Numbered from the stretch's first letter, positions 7,201-14,365 are shown. The stretch: 14,365 nt of DNA from Enterovibrio sp051650965 (GCA_051650965.1 JBOFRL010000026.1:1-14365); one strand, 5' to 3'. Translations and numbers: made by a program. The notes: a model not told the origin generated them from the letters alone.

Positions 7201-8231
7201 CATATACCTTTGAAGATGAAGCATTGCAGGCTCAGCTTGAGCAATTGGTTGAGCAGTATGAAGAGCTCAAAGTTGAGTTCGACAAAAAGTTTGATACCAA
7301 GCGTCATAAGATCACACAAGGCGACGATTTGGCACCGGGTGTTCTGAAAATTGTTAAAGTGTACCTTGCGGTTAAACGCTGCATTCAGCCTGGTGATAAG
7401 ATGGCTGGTCGTCACGGAAACAAAGGGGTTATCTCAAAAATTAACCCTGTTGAAGACATGCCGTACGATGAAAATGGCGAGCCTGTTGATATCGTGTTGA
7501 ACCCGCTGGGTGTACCTTCACGTATGAACATCGGTCAGATCCTAGAAACGCACTTGGGACTTGCAGCTAAGGGGATCGGTAACAAGATCAACAGAATGCT
7601 CAAGGAGCAGCAAGAGCTTTCTAAATTCCGCGAGTTTTTGCAAAAAGTGTATGACCTCGGTGATACGCGGCAAAAAGTGGATATCAGCGAATTGTCTGAT
7701 GCTGAAGTTCGTACGTTGGTGGAAAACCTGCGCGCGGGTCTGCCTATTGCAACGCCGGTATTTGACGGTGCACCAGAAAAATCAATTAAAGAGCTGCTAA
7801 AACTGGGTGACCTGCCTGAGTCTGGCCAGCTGACTTTGTTTGATGGCCGCACGGGCGATAAGTTTGAGCGTCCTGTTACTGTTGGTTACATGTACATGCT
7901 CAAATTGAACCACTTGGTTGATGACAAGATGCATGCTCGTTCAACAGGATCTTACAGCTTAGTAACTCAGCAACCACTTGGCGGTAAAGCCCAGTTTGGT
8001 GGCCAGCGTTTCGGTGAGATGGAAGTGTGGGCGCTGGAAGCATACGGCGCAGCTTACACCTTGCAAGAGATGCTGACTGTTAAATCAGATGACGTCAATG
8101 GTCGAACCAAGATGTACAAAAACATCGTTGATGGCGATCACCGTATGGAACCTGGAATGCCGGAATCTTTTAACGTATTGCTAAAAGAGATCCGCTCGCT
8201 TGCAATTAATATTGAGTTGGAAGACGAATAA
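4206..8231 (+). CDS. rpoB: DNA-directed RNA polymerase subunit beta
   Basis: The beta subunit forms one pincer of RNA polymerase and half of its active site. The product is 1341 residues, one fewer than E. coli, and residue numbers coincide at every landmark I counted. The rifampicin region reads GSSQLSQFMDQNNPLSE from 507, with D516, H526 and S531 all of the sensitive type. The active-site lysines in KMAGRHGNKG fall at 1065 and 1073. The C-terminal block GGQRFGEMEVWALEAYGA and the end SLAINIELEDE, which contacts beta', are intact. GAGG at about 4196-4199 is the ribosome site. The full open frame, with no break, indicates a functional gene. Confidence 0.99.
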   Translation: MVYSYTEKKRIRKDFGKRPQVLDVPYLLSIQLDSFEKFIERDLEGQYGLEAAFRSVFPIQSYNGNSELQYVSYRLGEPVFDVKECQIRGATYSAPLRVKLRLVMFDKEAPAGTVKDIKEQEVYMGEIPLMTENGTFVINGTERVIVSQLHRSPGVFFDSDKGKTHSSGKVLYNARIIPYRGSWLDFEFDPKDLLYVRIDRRRKLHASIILRALNYTTEQILDLFFDKVTFAIEGKSLVMDLVPERLRGETASFDIKANGTVYVEQGRRITARHIRQLEKDKVNRIEVPVDYIVGKIAAKDYVNQDTGELIVSANQELTLEALAFLAQAGVKSVETLFTNDLDHGPYMSDTLRADSTTDRLSALVEIYRMMRPGEPPTREAAEALFESLFFVEERYDLSAVGRMKFNSSLGYEQMTGLGVLSHSDIIDVMRKLISIRNGIGEVDDIDHLGNRRIRSVGEMAENQFRVGLVRVERAVKERLSLGDLDNVMPQDLINAKPISAAVKEFFGSSQLSQFMDQNNPLSEVTHKRRISALGPGGLTRERAGFEVRDVHATHYGRLCPIETPEGPNIGLINSLSAYARTNPYGFLETPYRKVVNEKVTDEIDYLSAIEEGQFVIAQANAPLNEDGSFAEELITARQKGESGLHPRSNIQYMDVATNQVVSIAASLIPFLEHDDANRALMGANMQRQAVPTLRSDKPLVGTGVERAVAVDSGVTVVAKRGGMIQSVDASRIVVKVSEDELIPGEAGIDIYNLTKYTRSNQNTCINQRPTVMPGEPVARGDVLADGPSTDLGELALGQNMRIAFMPWNGYNFEDSILVSERVVQQDRLTTIHIQELACVARDTKLGSEEITADIPNVGEAALSKLDESGVVYIGAEVKGGDILVGKVTPKGETQLTPEEKLLRAIFGEKASDVKDSSLRVPNGVSGTVIDVQVFTRDGVEKDKRALEIEEMQLKEAKKDLTEEFLIFEGGLLARMRNVLAQSGLSEQKIASMDRKAMLSYTFEDEALQAQLEQLVEQYEELKVEFDKKFDTKRHKITQGDDLAPGVLKIVKVYLAVKRCIQPGDKMAGRHGNKGVISKINPVEDMPYDENGEPVDIVLNPLGVPSRMNIGQILETHLGLAAKGIGNKINRMLKEQQELSKFREFLQKVYDLGDTRQKVDISELSDAEVRTLVENLRAGLPIATPVFDGAPEKSIKELLKLGDLPESGQLTLFDGRTGDKFERPVTVGYMYMLKLNHLVDDKMHARSTGSYSLVTQQPLGGKAQFGGQRFGEMEVWALEAYGAAYTLQEMLTVKSDDVNGRTKMYKNIVDGDHRMEPGMPESFNVLLKEIRSLAINIELEDE

Positions 8232-8248
8232 CACGTCTCAGGTAACAG

Positions 8249-8270
8249 TAAAGGCGCATTTGCGCCTTTA
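8249..8270 (+). repeat. Hairpin in the rpoB-rpoC spacer
   Basis: TAAAGGCGCA (8249-8258) and TGCGCCTTTA (8261-8270) are a perfect 10-bp inverted repeat (eight pairs with a realistic four-base loop). It sits in the 66-base spacer, 18 bases after the rpoB stop. The T-run is only three long, so strong termination is unlikely, as is needed for rpoC expression from the same mRNA. It may set the rpoB:rpoC mRNA ratio or protect a 3' end. Confidence 0.6.
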
Positions 8271-8297
8271 TGAGTCAACTCCTCACAGGAGCCGAAT

Positions 8298-11200
8298 GTG
8301 AAAGACTTATTAAAGTTTCTGAAAGCACAGCACAAAAGCGAAGAATTTGATGCCATCCAAATTGGTCTTGCATCTCCTGACATGATCCGTTCTTGGTCGT
8401 TTGGTGAAGTTAAAAAGCCTGAAACGATTAACTATCGTACTTTCAAACCAGAGCGTGACGGTCTGTTTTGTGCGCGTATTTTTGGACCGACAAAAGATTA
8501 TGAGTGCCTTTGCGGTAAATATAAGCGTTTAAAGCATCGCGGAGTGATCTGCGAAAAATGTGGTGTTGAAGTTACGCAAACTAAAGTGCGCCGTGATCGC
8601 ATGGGGCACATTGAACTTGCATCACCTGTTGCCCATATCTGGTTTTTAAAATCATTGCCATCACGCATTGGTTTGCTGCTTGATATGCCACTGCGCGATA
8701 TTGAGCGCGTGCTCTATTTTGAATCTTACGTGGTCATTGAACCAGGTATGACTGATCTTGATCGTGGCCAAATGCTCACAGAAGAACAGTACCTTGATTC
8801 GCTTGAGCAATGGGGCGACGAGTTTGACGCACGCATGGGCGCCGAAGCTATCAAGGCGCTGCTAAGCAACCTTGATCTTACTGCTGAAGCTGAGCTTATG
8901 CGCGAAGAGTTGGAAGAAAGCAACTCTGAAACAAAGCGCAAGAAAGTCACTAAGCGTTTGAAGCTGATAGAAGCATTCTTGTTTTCAGGCAATAACCCAG
9001 AATGGATGGTGTTAACTGTTCTTCCTGTGTTGCCGCCTGATCTGCGTCCGTTAGTTCCATTGGATGGTGGCCGTTTTGCTACATCTGATCTTAACGATCT
9101 GTACCGCCGCGTTATCAACCGTAACAACCGCTTAAAGCGTCTGCTTGATTTGGCTGCGCCGGACATTATCGTACGCAACGAAAAGCGTATGTTACAAGAA
9201 TCTGTTGATGCGCTATTAGATAACGGTCGTCGTGGTCGTGCTATTACTGGTTCTAACAAACGTCCTTTGAAATCTTTGGCTGACATGATCAAAGGTAAAC
9301 AAGGTCGTTTCCGTCAGAACTTGCTCGGTAAGCGTGTTGACTACTCTGGACGTTCGGTTATTACCGTAGGTCCTTACCTGCGTCTGCACCAGTGCGGTTT
9401 GCCGAAGAAGATGGCGCTTGAGCTGTTCAAGCCATTCATCTACGGCAAATTAGAAGCGCGTGGCATGGCGACAACAATTAAAGCCGCCAAAAAAATGGTT
9501 GAACGCGAAGAAGCGGTGGTGTGGGACGTGCTTGATGACGTTATCCGCGAACATCCTGTTTTGCTTAACCGTGCACCAACGCTGCACCGTTTAGGTATTC
9601 AAGCATTTGAACCTGTTTTGATTGAAGGCAAAGCCATTCAGTTACACCCTCTTGTTTGTGCGGCGTATAACGCTGACTTCGATGGTGACCAAATGGCGGT
9701 GCATGTGCCGTTGACTCTTGAAGCGCAGCTTGAAGCGCGTGCATTGATGATGTCAACGAACAACATTCTTTCACCAGCTTCTGGCGAACCGATCATTGTT
9801 CCATCGCAAGACGTTGTGCTTGGTATTTACTACATGACGCGCGACAAGGTGAATGGTAAAGGTGAAGGCTTGTACCTCAATGGTCCAGCAGAAGCCGAAA
9901 AAGCCTACCGTACCGGTAATGCTGAACTGCACTCGCGCGTTAAAGTGCGCATTAACGAGCAGATCAAAGAAGAAAACGGCACCTACACGCAGCGCTCTTA
10001 TTTGGTTGATACCACAATCGGCCGTGCAATGTTGTGGCAAATTGTGCCGCAAGGATTGCCGTACGAGCTTGTGAACCAAGCGCTGGGCAAAAAACAAATT
10101 TCTGCTTTGCTTAACACTTGCTACCGCGTTCTTGGTCTGAAAGAAACTGTAGTATTCGCCGATCAGATCATGTACACCGGTTTTGCCTACGCAGCGCTTT
10201 CTGGCGTCTCAGTAGGTATCGATGACATGGTTATTCCGCAAGCAAAATATGATTTGATTGAAGCTGCAGAAGCAGAAGTTGCTGAGATCCAAAATCAGTT
10301 CCAGTCAGGTCTAGTAACCGCTGGCGAGCGCTATAACAAAGTTATCGATATTTGGGCGACGACCAACGAACGTGTTGCGAAAGCGATGATGGACAACTTG
10401 TCATCAGAAAGCGTGATCAACCGTGATGGCAAAGAAGAAGCGCAAAAATCATTTAACAGTGTTTATATGATGGCGGACTCTGGTGCACGGGGCTCGGCAG
10501 CGCAGATCCGTCAGCTAGCGGGGATGCGTGGTCTGATGGCCAAGCCTGATGGCTCAATCATCGAAACGCCTATTACGGCAAACTTCCGTGAAGGGCTAAA
10601 CGTTCTGCAGTACTTTATTTCGACGCACGGTGCGCGTAAAGGTCTTGCTGATACCGCATTGAAGACCGCAAACTCAGGTTACTTGACTCGCCGTTTGGTT
10701 GACGTTGCACAAGATGTTGTGGTGACTGAAACCGATTGTAATACCGGTGAAGGCATCGACATGATGGCGGTTATCGAAGGTGGTGACGTTAAAGAGACGC
10801 TGCGTGAGCGCGTACTTGGACGAGTTGTTGCTGAAGATATTCTAAAACCAGGTACAACTGAAGTGCTGGCTGCGCGTAATACGCTGCTGGACGAAAAATG
10901 GTGTGACCTGTTAGAGCAGCATTCTGTCGATCAAGTTAAAGTTCGCTCAGTAGTAACCTGTGAAACCGACTTTGGTTGCTGTGCTTACTGTTATGGCCGT
11001 GACCTTGCTCGTGGACACTTAGTGAACCACGGCGAAGCTGTCGGGGTTATCGCAGCGCAGTCTATCGGTGAGCCTGGTACACAGCTAACGATGCGTACGT
11101 TCCACATCGGTGGTGCGGCATCTCGTGCGGCAGCAGAAAGCAGCATCCAAGTTAAAAACAAAGGTTCGTTGCAACTGCATAACGCCAAATTTGTTATCGG

Positions 11201-12506
11201 TAGCGCCGGTAAGCTTGTGATCACATCACGTGCTTCTGAGCTAACAATTATCGATGAATTTGGTCGAACCAAAGAAAGCTACAAACTGCCATACGGTGCA
11301 GCGTTAACGAAGAAGAGCGGTGACAATGTCACGGCTGGCGAAGTTATCGCAAACTGGGACCCGCACACCATGCCGATCATTTCAGAAGTGGAAGGCCGCA
11401 TCGAGTTTGTCGACATCATCGATGGCATCACAGTACAGCGTCAAACTGATGAGCTGACTGGTTTGTCTTCTATGGTGGTGCTAGACGCTGCTGAGCGTAC
11501 CTCTTCTGGTAAAGATATGCGTCCTGCTGTTAAGCTTGTGGATGCAAAAGGCAAAGAAGTGTTGCTACCAGGTACTGATATGCCTGCACAATATTTCCTA
11601 CCAGGTAAGGCGATTGTTCAGCTTGAAGATGGCGCGAATGTTGGCATCGGTGACACGTTAGCACGTATCCCGCAAGAGTCTGGCGGTACCAAAGATATTA
11701 CCGGTGGTCTGCCTCGCGTAGCGGATCTGTTCGAAGCGCGTAAGCCAAAAGAGCCTGCTATCTTGGCCGAAATTTCGGGTGTTGTTTCTTACGGTAAAGA
11801 AACAAAAGGTAAGCGTCGTCTTATCATCACACCAAGTGAAGGAACTCCTTACGAGGATATGATCCCGAAATGGCGTCAGCTTAACGTATTCGAAGGTGAG
11901 AAAGTGGAGCGCGGTGATGTAATTGCCGACGGTCCAGAGTCTCCGCACGACATTTTGCGTCTGCGTGGCGTGCATGCGGTTACTGAATATATCACTAACG
12001 AAGTGCAAGAAGTTTACCGATTGCAAGGCGTTAAGATCAACGATAAGCACATCGAGACTATCGTGCGGCAGATGCTGCGCAAGGTAACGATCACTGCTGC
12101 TGGCGACTCTGAGTTTTTAGAGGGCGAGCAAGCTGAGTACTCACGCGTGAGTATTGCAAATCGTAAGCTTGAGCAAGAAGGTAAACAACCTGCACTGTTT
12201 GAGCGTGATCTGCTTGGTATCACTAAAGCATCGCTGGCAACAGAGTCGTTTATCTCTGCCGCTTCGTTCCAAGAAACTACGCGAGTGTTAACTGAAGCCG
12301 CTGTTTCTGGTAAGCGTGATGATCTGCGTGGCTTGAAAGAGAACGTGATCGTTGGTCGCTTGATCCCTGCAGGTACTGGATTTGCGTATCACAAATCTCG
12401 CCACAAGGCGCGTGCCGCTGCAATTGAGCCAACCCCGCAAATGAGCGCAGCGCAAGCATCGCAAGATCTTGCAGCTCTGCTTAACGCTGGCTTAAACGAC
12501 GAGTAA
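8298..12506 (+). CDS. rpoC: DNA-directed RNA polymerase subunit beta'
   Basis: Beta' carries the catalytic centre of RNA polymerase. The 1402-residue product compares with 1407 in E. coli. The start is GTG, with AGGAG at 8287-8291, the same start codon as E. coli. Zinc site 1 uses C70, C72, C85 and C88 (ECLCGKYK...ICEKCG). The catalytic aspartates of NADFDGDQM are D460, D462 and D464. Zinc site 2 uses C814, C888, C895 and C898; here residue 894 is an extra cysteine (CETDFGCCAYC). The bridge helix and trigger-loop region (GMRGLMAKPDGSIIETPI onward) is intact. The C-terminal tail LAALLNAGLNDE is the part that usually meets omega. It is co-transcribed with rpoB and ends at a strong terminator. 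Confidence 0.99.
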   Translation: MKDLLKFLKAQHKSEEFDAIQIGLASPDMIRSWSFGEVKKPETINYRTFKPERDGLFCARIFGPTKDYECLCGKYKRLKHRGVICEKCGVEVTQTKVRRDRMGHIELASPVAHIWFLKSLPSRIGLLLDMPLRDIERVLYFESYVVIEPGMTDLDRGQMLTEEQYLDSLEQWGDEFDARMGAEAIKALLSNLDLTAEAELMREELEESNSETKRKKVTKRLKLIEAFLFSGNNPEWMVLTVLPVLPPDLRPLVPLDGGRFATSDLNDLYRRVINRNNRLKRLLDLAAPDIIVRNEKRMLQESVDALLDNGRRGRAITGSNKRPLKSLADMIKGKQGRFRQNLLGKRVDYSGRSVITVGPYLRLHQCGLPKKMALELFKPFIYGKLEARGMATTIKAAKKMVEREEAVVWDVLDDVIREHPVLLNRAPTLHRLGIQAFEPVLIEGKAIQLHPLVCAAYNADFDGDQMAVHVPLTLEAQLEARALMMSTNNILSPASGEPIIVPSQDVVLGIYYMTRDKVNGKGEGLYLNGPAEAEKAYRTGNAELHSRVKVRINEQIKEENGTYTQRSYLVDTTIGRAMLWQIVPQGLPYELVNQALGKKQISALLNTCYRVLGLKETVVFADQIMYTGFAYAALSGVSVGIDDMVIPQAKYDLIEAAEAEVAEIQNQFQSGLVTAGERYNKVIDIWATTNERVAKAMMDNLSSESVINRDGKEEAQKSFNSVYMMADSGARGSAAQIRQLAGMRGLMAKPDGSIIETPITANFREGLNVLQYFISTHGARKGLADTALKTANSGYLTRRLVDVAQDVVVTETDCNTGEGIDMMAVIEGGDVKETLRERVLGRVVAEDILKPGTTEVLAARNTLLDEKWCDLLEQHSVDQVKVRSVVTCETDFGCCAYCYGRDLARGHLVNHGEAVGVIAAQSIGEPGTQLTMRTFHIGGAASRAAAESSIQVKNKGSLQLHNAKFVIGSAGKLVITSRASELTIIDEFGRTKESYKLPYGAALTKKSGDNVTAGEVIANWDPHTMPIISEVEGRIEFVDIIDGITVQRQTDELTGLSSMVVLDAAERTSSGKDMRPAVKLVDAKGKEVLLPGTDMPAQYFLPGKAIVQLEDGANVGIGDTLARIPQESGGTKDITGGLPRVADLFEARKPKEPAILAEISGVVSYGKETKGKRRLIITPSEGTPYEDMIPKWRQLNVFEGEKVERGDVIADGPESPHDILRLRGVHAVTEYITNEVQEVYRLQGVKINDKHIETIVRQMLRKVTITAAGDSEFLEGEQAEYSRVSIANRKLEQEGKQPALFERDLLGITKASLATESFISAASFQETTRVLTEAAVSGKRDDLRGLKENVIVGRLIPAGTGFAYHKSRHKARAAAIEPTPQMSAAQASQDLAALLNAGLNDE

Positions 12507-12528
12507 TGCAACTGTAATTTGCAGTAGT

Positions 12529-12558
12529 AAAAAAGCACCTGATAAAGGTGCTTTTTTT
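12529..12558. terminator. Bidirectional terminator between rpoC and epmB
   Basis: AGCACCT (12534-12540) pairs with AGGTGCT (12546-12552) across a five-base loop. Seven T residues (12552-12558) follow on the + strand. The A-run 12529-12534 gives a matching T-run on the - strand. The convergent genes rpoC and epmB can both end here. Confidence 0.9.
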
Positions 12559-12591
12559 ATGGCCGCGATTTTTATTTTTTGGGGAAATATT

Positions 12592-13593
12592 TTATTCGAG
12601 GTGCAGATCAACGAGAGTCTTACTTTTTCGATCGCTGATCTCTCGGGTCAAACGCGGGACAAGGTAGCCTGAAAGTTGCTCTATCAACTCGCCCATAATT
12701 GCGCGTGCTTCATCATCTGGCACAAGAAAGTGAGCAGCGCCTTGTACCTTATCTAAAAGGTGCAAATAGTAGGGCAAGATCCCAGCACTAAATAGCGCCT
12801 CGCTTAGCTCTTTAAGAGTTGCAGTATCATCATTTACACCGCGTAGTAGCACACTTTGATTTAACAGCGTTACCTTCGCGGCTGCGAGTTTTTGCATCGC
12901 TGCGACAACATCTGGGCCAATTTCGCGCGCATGATTAATGTGTGTGACAAGGATTGTCATTAGACGCGTGCTCGCAAGTAAAGACAATAATTCAGACGTA
13001 ATGCGATCAGGAATGACGGTGGCAAGTCGGCTATGGATGCGCAGCCGCTGCACATGCGGGATTTGCGAAATTTCGCCGATAAGCCACGCAAGCTCATGAT
13101 CTTTTGCCATCAGGGGATCGCCACCGGATAAAATCACTTCCGTGATTTGCGGATGCGCTCTGATGTGCTCAAGTTGCTGCAGCCAGACCTTTTTTCCGCT
13201 GGGATTATCTGCGTAAGGAAAATGGCGCCTAAAGCAGTAGCGGCAGTTAATGGCACAGCCACCTTTAACAATCAGAAGTACGCGGTTTTCGTATTTGTGC
13301 AAAAGCCCTGGGATGGCATTAGCTTGCTCATTAAGCGGATCGCAGCTAAAGCCCTGCGCTTGTAAAAACTCATCGGCGACAGGAAGCACTTGACGCAGCA
13401 GCGGATCGTTGGGATTGCCGCGCTCCATTTTATTAATGAAGCTTTGTGGAACACGTTGTGCAAAAAGTTTCTTAGCGTCAAAGCCTGCTTGCAGCTTCGC
13501 TGGATCAATTTGCAGCTGCGTTAGTAACGTTTTAGGATCGTTTATCGCATTTGCTAGCTGTTCGATCCAAGTTTGCGGTATTATATCGCCCAT
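12592..13593 (-). CDS. epmB: EF-P--(R)-beta-lysine pathway: lysine 2,3-aminomutase EpmB
   Basis: EpmB (formerly YjeK) is a radical-SAM, PLP-dependent enzyme that turns (S)-alpha-lysine into (R)-beta-lysine, which EpmA then attaches to Lys34 of EF-P. The 333-residue product is slightly shorter than the E. coli enzyme (342). The iron-sulfur motif CxxxCxxC is C113, C117 and C120 (GGCAINCRYCFRRHFPY). SGGDPLM follows at 156-162, then RLRIHSRLATVIPDRIT (183-199), LLNQSVLLRGVNDD (243-256) and YYLHLLDKVQGAAHF (275-289). By analogy to lysine 2,3-aminomutase, the lysine in SKT (K325) is the likely PLP-binding residue; this is inferred. The N-terminal segment PGLLHKYENRVLLIVKGGC is family-typical. It is divergent from efp with a 35-base gap and converges on rpoC. 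Confidence 0.96.
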   Translation of the reverse strand: MGDIIPQTWIEQLANAINDPKTLLTQLQIDPAKLQAGFDAKKLFAQRVPQSFINKMERGNPNDPLLRQVLPVADEFLQAQGFSCDPLNEQANAIPGLLHKYENRVLLIVKGGCAINCRYCFRRHFPYADNPSGKKVWLQQLEHIRAHPQITEVILSGGDPLMAKDHELAWLIGEISQIPHVQRLRIHSRLATVIPDRITSELLSLLASTRLMTILVTHINHAREIGPDVVAAMQKLAAAKVTLLNQSVLLRGVNDDTATLKELSEALFSAGILPYYLHLLDKVQGAAHFLVPDDEARAIMGELIEQLSGYLVPRLTREISDRKSKTLVDLHLE

Positions 13594-13628
13594 TTTATGC
13601 CAACTTTGAAGATATTTAGAGGATCGGA

Positions 13629-14195
13629 ATGGCGTCTTTTAGCACCAATGAGTTTCGTAGCGGGCTCAAAATTATGCTTGATAATGAGCCTTGTGTCATT
13701 ATCGAAAACGAGTTTGTAAAACCAGGTAAAGGCCAAGCTTTTAACCGCGTCAAGATCCGTAAGTTGCTTTCTGGCAAAGTTTTGGAGAAGACATTTAAGT
13801 CGGGAGACACAGCAGAAGGGGCGGACGTTGTTGATCTTAGCCTTGATTATCTCTACAGCGACGGTGATTTTTGGCACTTCATGAATCCAGAGAGCTTTGA
13901 ACAGTTAGCAGCTGACGCTAAGGCGGTTGGCGATAGCATTAAATGGCTTAAAGAAAATGACAACTGCACATTGACGCTTTGGAATGGCAGTCCAATTGCT
14001 GTCACACCGCCAAACTTTGTTGAACTAGAAATTGTTGAGACAGATCCAGGCCTTAAAGGTGATACGGCTGGCTCAGGTGGCAAACCTGCCACGCTTAGCA
14101 CAGGTGCCGTTGTGCGCGTGCCGCTATTTTTGCAAATTGGCGAAGTGATCAAGGTTGACACGCGCTCTGGCGAGTACGTTAGCCGCGTAAAATAG
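13629..14195 (+). CDS. efp: Elongation factor P
   Basis: EF-P enters the ribosomal E site and speeds peptide-bond formation at polyproline stretches. The 188-residue product is full length, with a KOW-like domain 1 (about 1-63) and two OB domains behind it. The modified lysine is K34, in FVKPGKGQAF (29-38), so this is the EpmAB-type EF-P; EpmB is the divergent neighbour. The C-terminus GAVVRVPLFLQIGEVIKVDTRSGEYVSRVK-like pattern is the family signature region. AGAGGA (13618-13623) is the ribosome site. Its promoter must lie in the 35-base gap or in the 5' end of epmB. TATTATAT (13579-13586) is a possible -10 region, but I see no convincing -35. Its terminator is broken by an insertion (see 14210-14227). 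Confidence 0.98.
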   Translation: MASFSTNEFRSGLKIMLDNEPCVIIENEFVKPGKGQAFNRVKIRKLLSGKVLEKTFKSGDTAEGADVVDLSLDYLYSDGDFWHFMNPESFEQLAADAKAVGDSIKWLKENDNCTLTLWNGSPIAVTPPNFVELEIVETDPGLKGDTAGSGGKPATLSTGAVVRVPLFLQIGEVIKVDTRSGEYVSRVK

Positions 14196-14209
14196 TGTGT
14201 TTTGAGTAT

Positions 14210-14227
14210 AAAAAAGCCCCGCTTGCG
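14210..14227 (+). terminator. Left half of the efp terminator, interrupted
   Basis: An A-run (14210-14215) is followed by GCCCCGC (14216-14222), TT, and GCG (14225-14227). This is the left arm, loop and first three right-arm bases of a typical terminator; the remaining GGGC and T-run are missing. The insertion-sequence end begins at the next base, 14228. Only half of the terminator is visible, so the reconstruction is inferred. Confidence 0.7.
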
Positions 14228-14229
14228 CT

Positions 14230-14261
14230 GTCTCTTGATCACATTTCATAGATCAAGAGAC
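14230..14261. repeat. Perfect 11-bp inverted repeat at the IS tip
   Basis: GTCTCTTGATC (14230-14240) and GATCAAGAGAC (14251-14261) are exact reverse complements with a ten-base loop. The outer copy is the transposase-binding tip. The inner copy encodes the last transposase residues, and the stop codon is in the loop. Both arms carry a GATC site. Confidence 0.9.
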
Positions 14262-14365
14262 TTGGCCAACAGGTAACCCTCAAGGATGGTTTGCAATAAA
14301 AACCATCCTTCCCATAGCCGCTCCCATCCAACACGACCGTTACGCTTTGAGTCGTACCATCCTGC
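14246..14365 (-). CDS. Tn5-like IS4-family transposase, C-terminal 39 residues (partial)
   Basis: The - strand is open from the right edge to TGA (complement of 14246-14248). It reads GWYDSKRNGRVGWERLWEGW, then FLLQTILEGYLLAKSLDL. Tn5 transposase ends in a similar DSKR...LWEGWEALQ...LDGFLAAKDL pattern, part of its C-terminal dimerisation domain. The match in spacing and in the LWEGW and LxGxLxAK motifs is strong for so short a piece. The DDE catalytic domain lies outside the window, so intactness cannot be judged. The last four residues and the stop fall within the IS-end inverted repeat. Transcription runs towards efp, opposite to it. Confidence 0.85.
   Translation of the reverse strand, partial: AGWYDSKRNGRVGWERLWEGWFLLQTILEGYLLAKSLDL
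14282..14310. repeat. Perfect 11-bp inverted repeat inside the transposase 3' coding end
   Basis: AAGGATGGTTT (14282-14292) and AAACCATCCTT (14300-14310) are exact reverse complements with a seven-base loop. They lie within the codons for EGWFLLQTILE. No T-run follows on either strand, so it is not an ordinary intrinsic terminator. A role in slowing transcription or shielding the 3' end is possible but unproved. Confidence 0.8.

Larger units (their letters stand above)
14228..14365 (-). mobile_element. IS4-family (IS50/Tn5-like) insertion sequence, one end only
   Basis: The tip CTGTCTCTTGATCACATTT (14228-14246) matches the IS50 inside end at 17 of 19 positions as I remember that sequence (differences at positions 15 and 18). 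The - strand encodes the C-terminus of a Tn5-like transposase that stops 18 bases from the tip. The element runs out of the window to the right. Its first GATC (14237-14240) lies inside the end, and in IS50 Dam methylation at such sites controls end activity. Tn5-type elements duplicate nine bases, so CCGCTTGCG (14219-14227) should reappear at the far end. I do not assign an IS name. Confidence 0.85.

Noticed and set aside
8726..9292. 188-codon - strand open frame opposite rpoC.
   Set aside because: It is a shadow of rpoC, Ser/Arg rich, without a recognisable domain or plausible ribosome site.
13065..13076. Perfect palindrome GCGAAATTTCGC, sharing the GCGAAAT arm of the rplK and rplJ promoter repeats.
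   Set aside because: It lies inside epmB and encodes family-plausible residues (GEIS), with no promoter around it; probably chance.

Overview
The window carries the conserved transcription and translation cluster of a gammaproteobacterium: tuf (3' end), secE, nusG, rplK, rplA, rplJ, rplL, rpoB and rpoC, all on the + strand. It is followed by epmB (- strand) and efp (+ strand), and it ends inside an insertion sequence. The proteins resemble Vibrionaceae/Aeromonadaceae-type sequences, for example the SecE start MKAN and the EF-Tu C-terminus. RpoB and RpoC follow Escherichia coli residue numbering exactly at the landmark sites I counted. I would not name a genus.

Layout. Bases 1-278 are the end of EF-Tu, closed by an intrinsic terminator. 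SecE and NusG form a short transcription unit. A promoter at about 1520-1548 then drives rplK-rplA (L11-L1). A second promoter at about 2761-2789 and a long structured leader, which looks like the L10 autoregulatory leader, precede rplJ-rplL (L10-L7/L12). A strong hairpin attenuator and a folded leader separate rplL from rpoB. A hairpin also sits in the rpoB-rpoC spacer. A bidirectional terminator separates rpoC from the convergent gene epmB.

epmB and efp are divergent, 35 bp apart. EpmB makes (R)-beta-lysine, which EpmA (not in this window) attaches to Lys34 of EF-P; that lysine is present. The partners are therefore an enzyme of the modification pathway and its eventual target.

The accessory part is the last 138 bases. 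Two bases match differently from the 19-base inside end of IS50 (Tn5), and the - strand reads the last 39 residues of a Tn5-like (IS4 family) transposase. The element appears to have landed inside the efp terminator, leaving only its left arm and three bases of the right arm. The other notable pattern is that both ribosomal-protein promoters (before rplK and before rplJ) have their -10 box in the loop of a GCGAAAT...ATTTCGC inverted repeat. Each may thus be a promoter nested inside a terminator for upstream read-through. I saw no CRISPR array, phage gene, defence gene or complete RNA gene. Most of the window is ordinary core genome.
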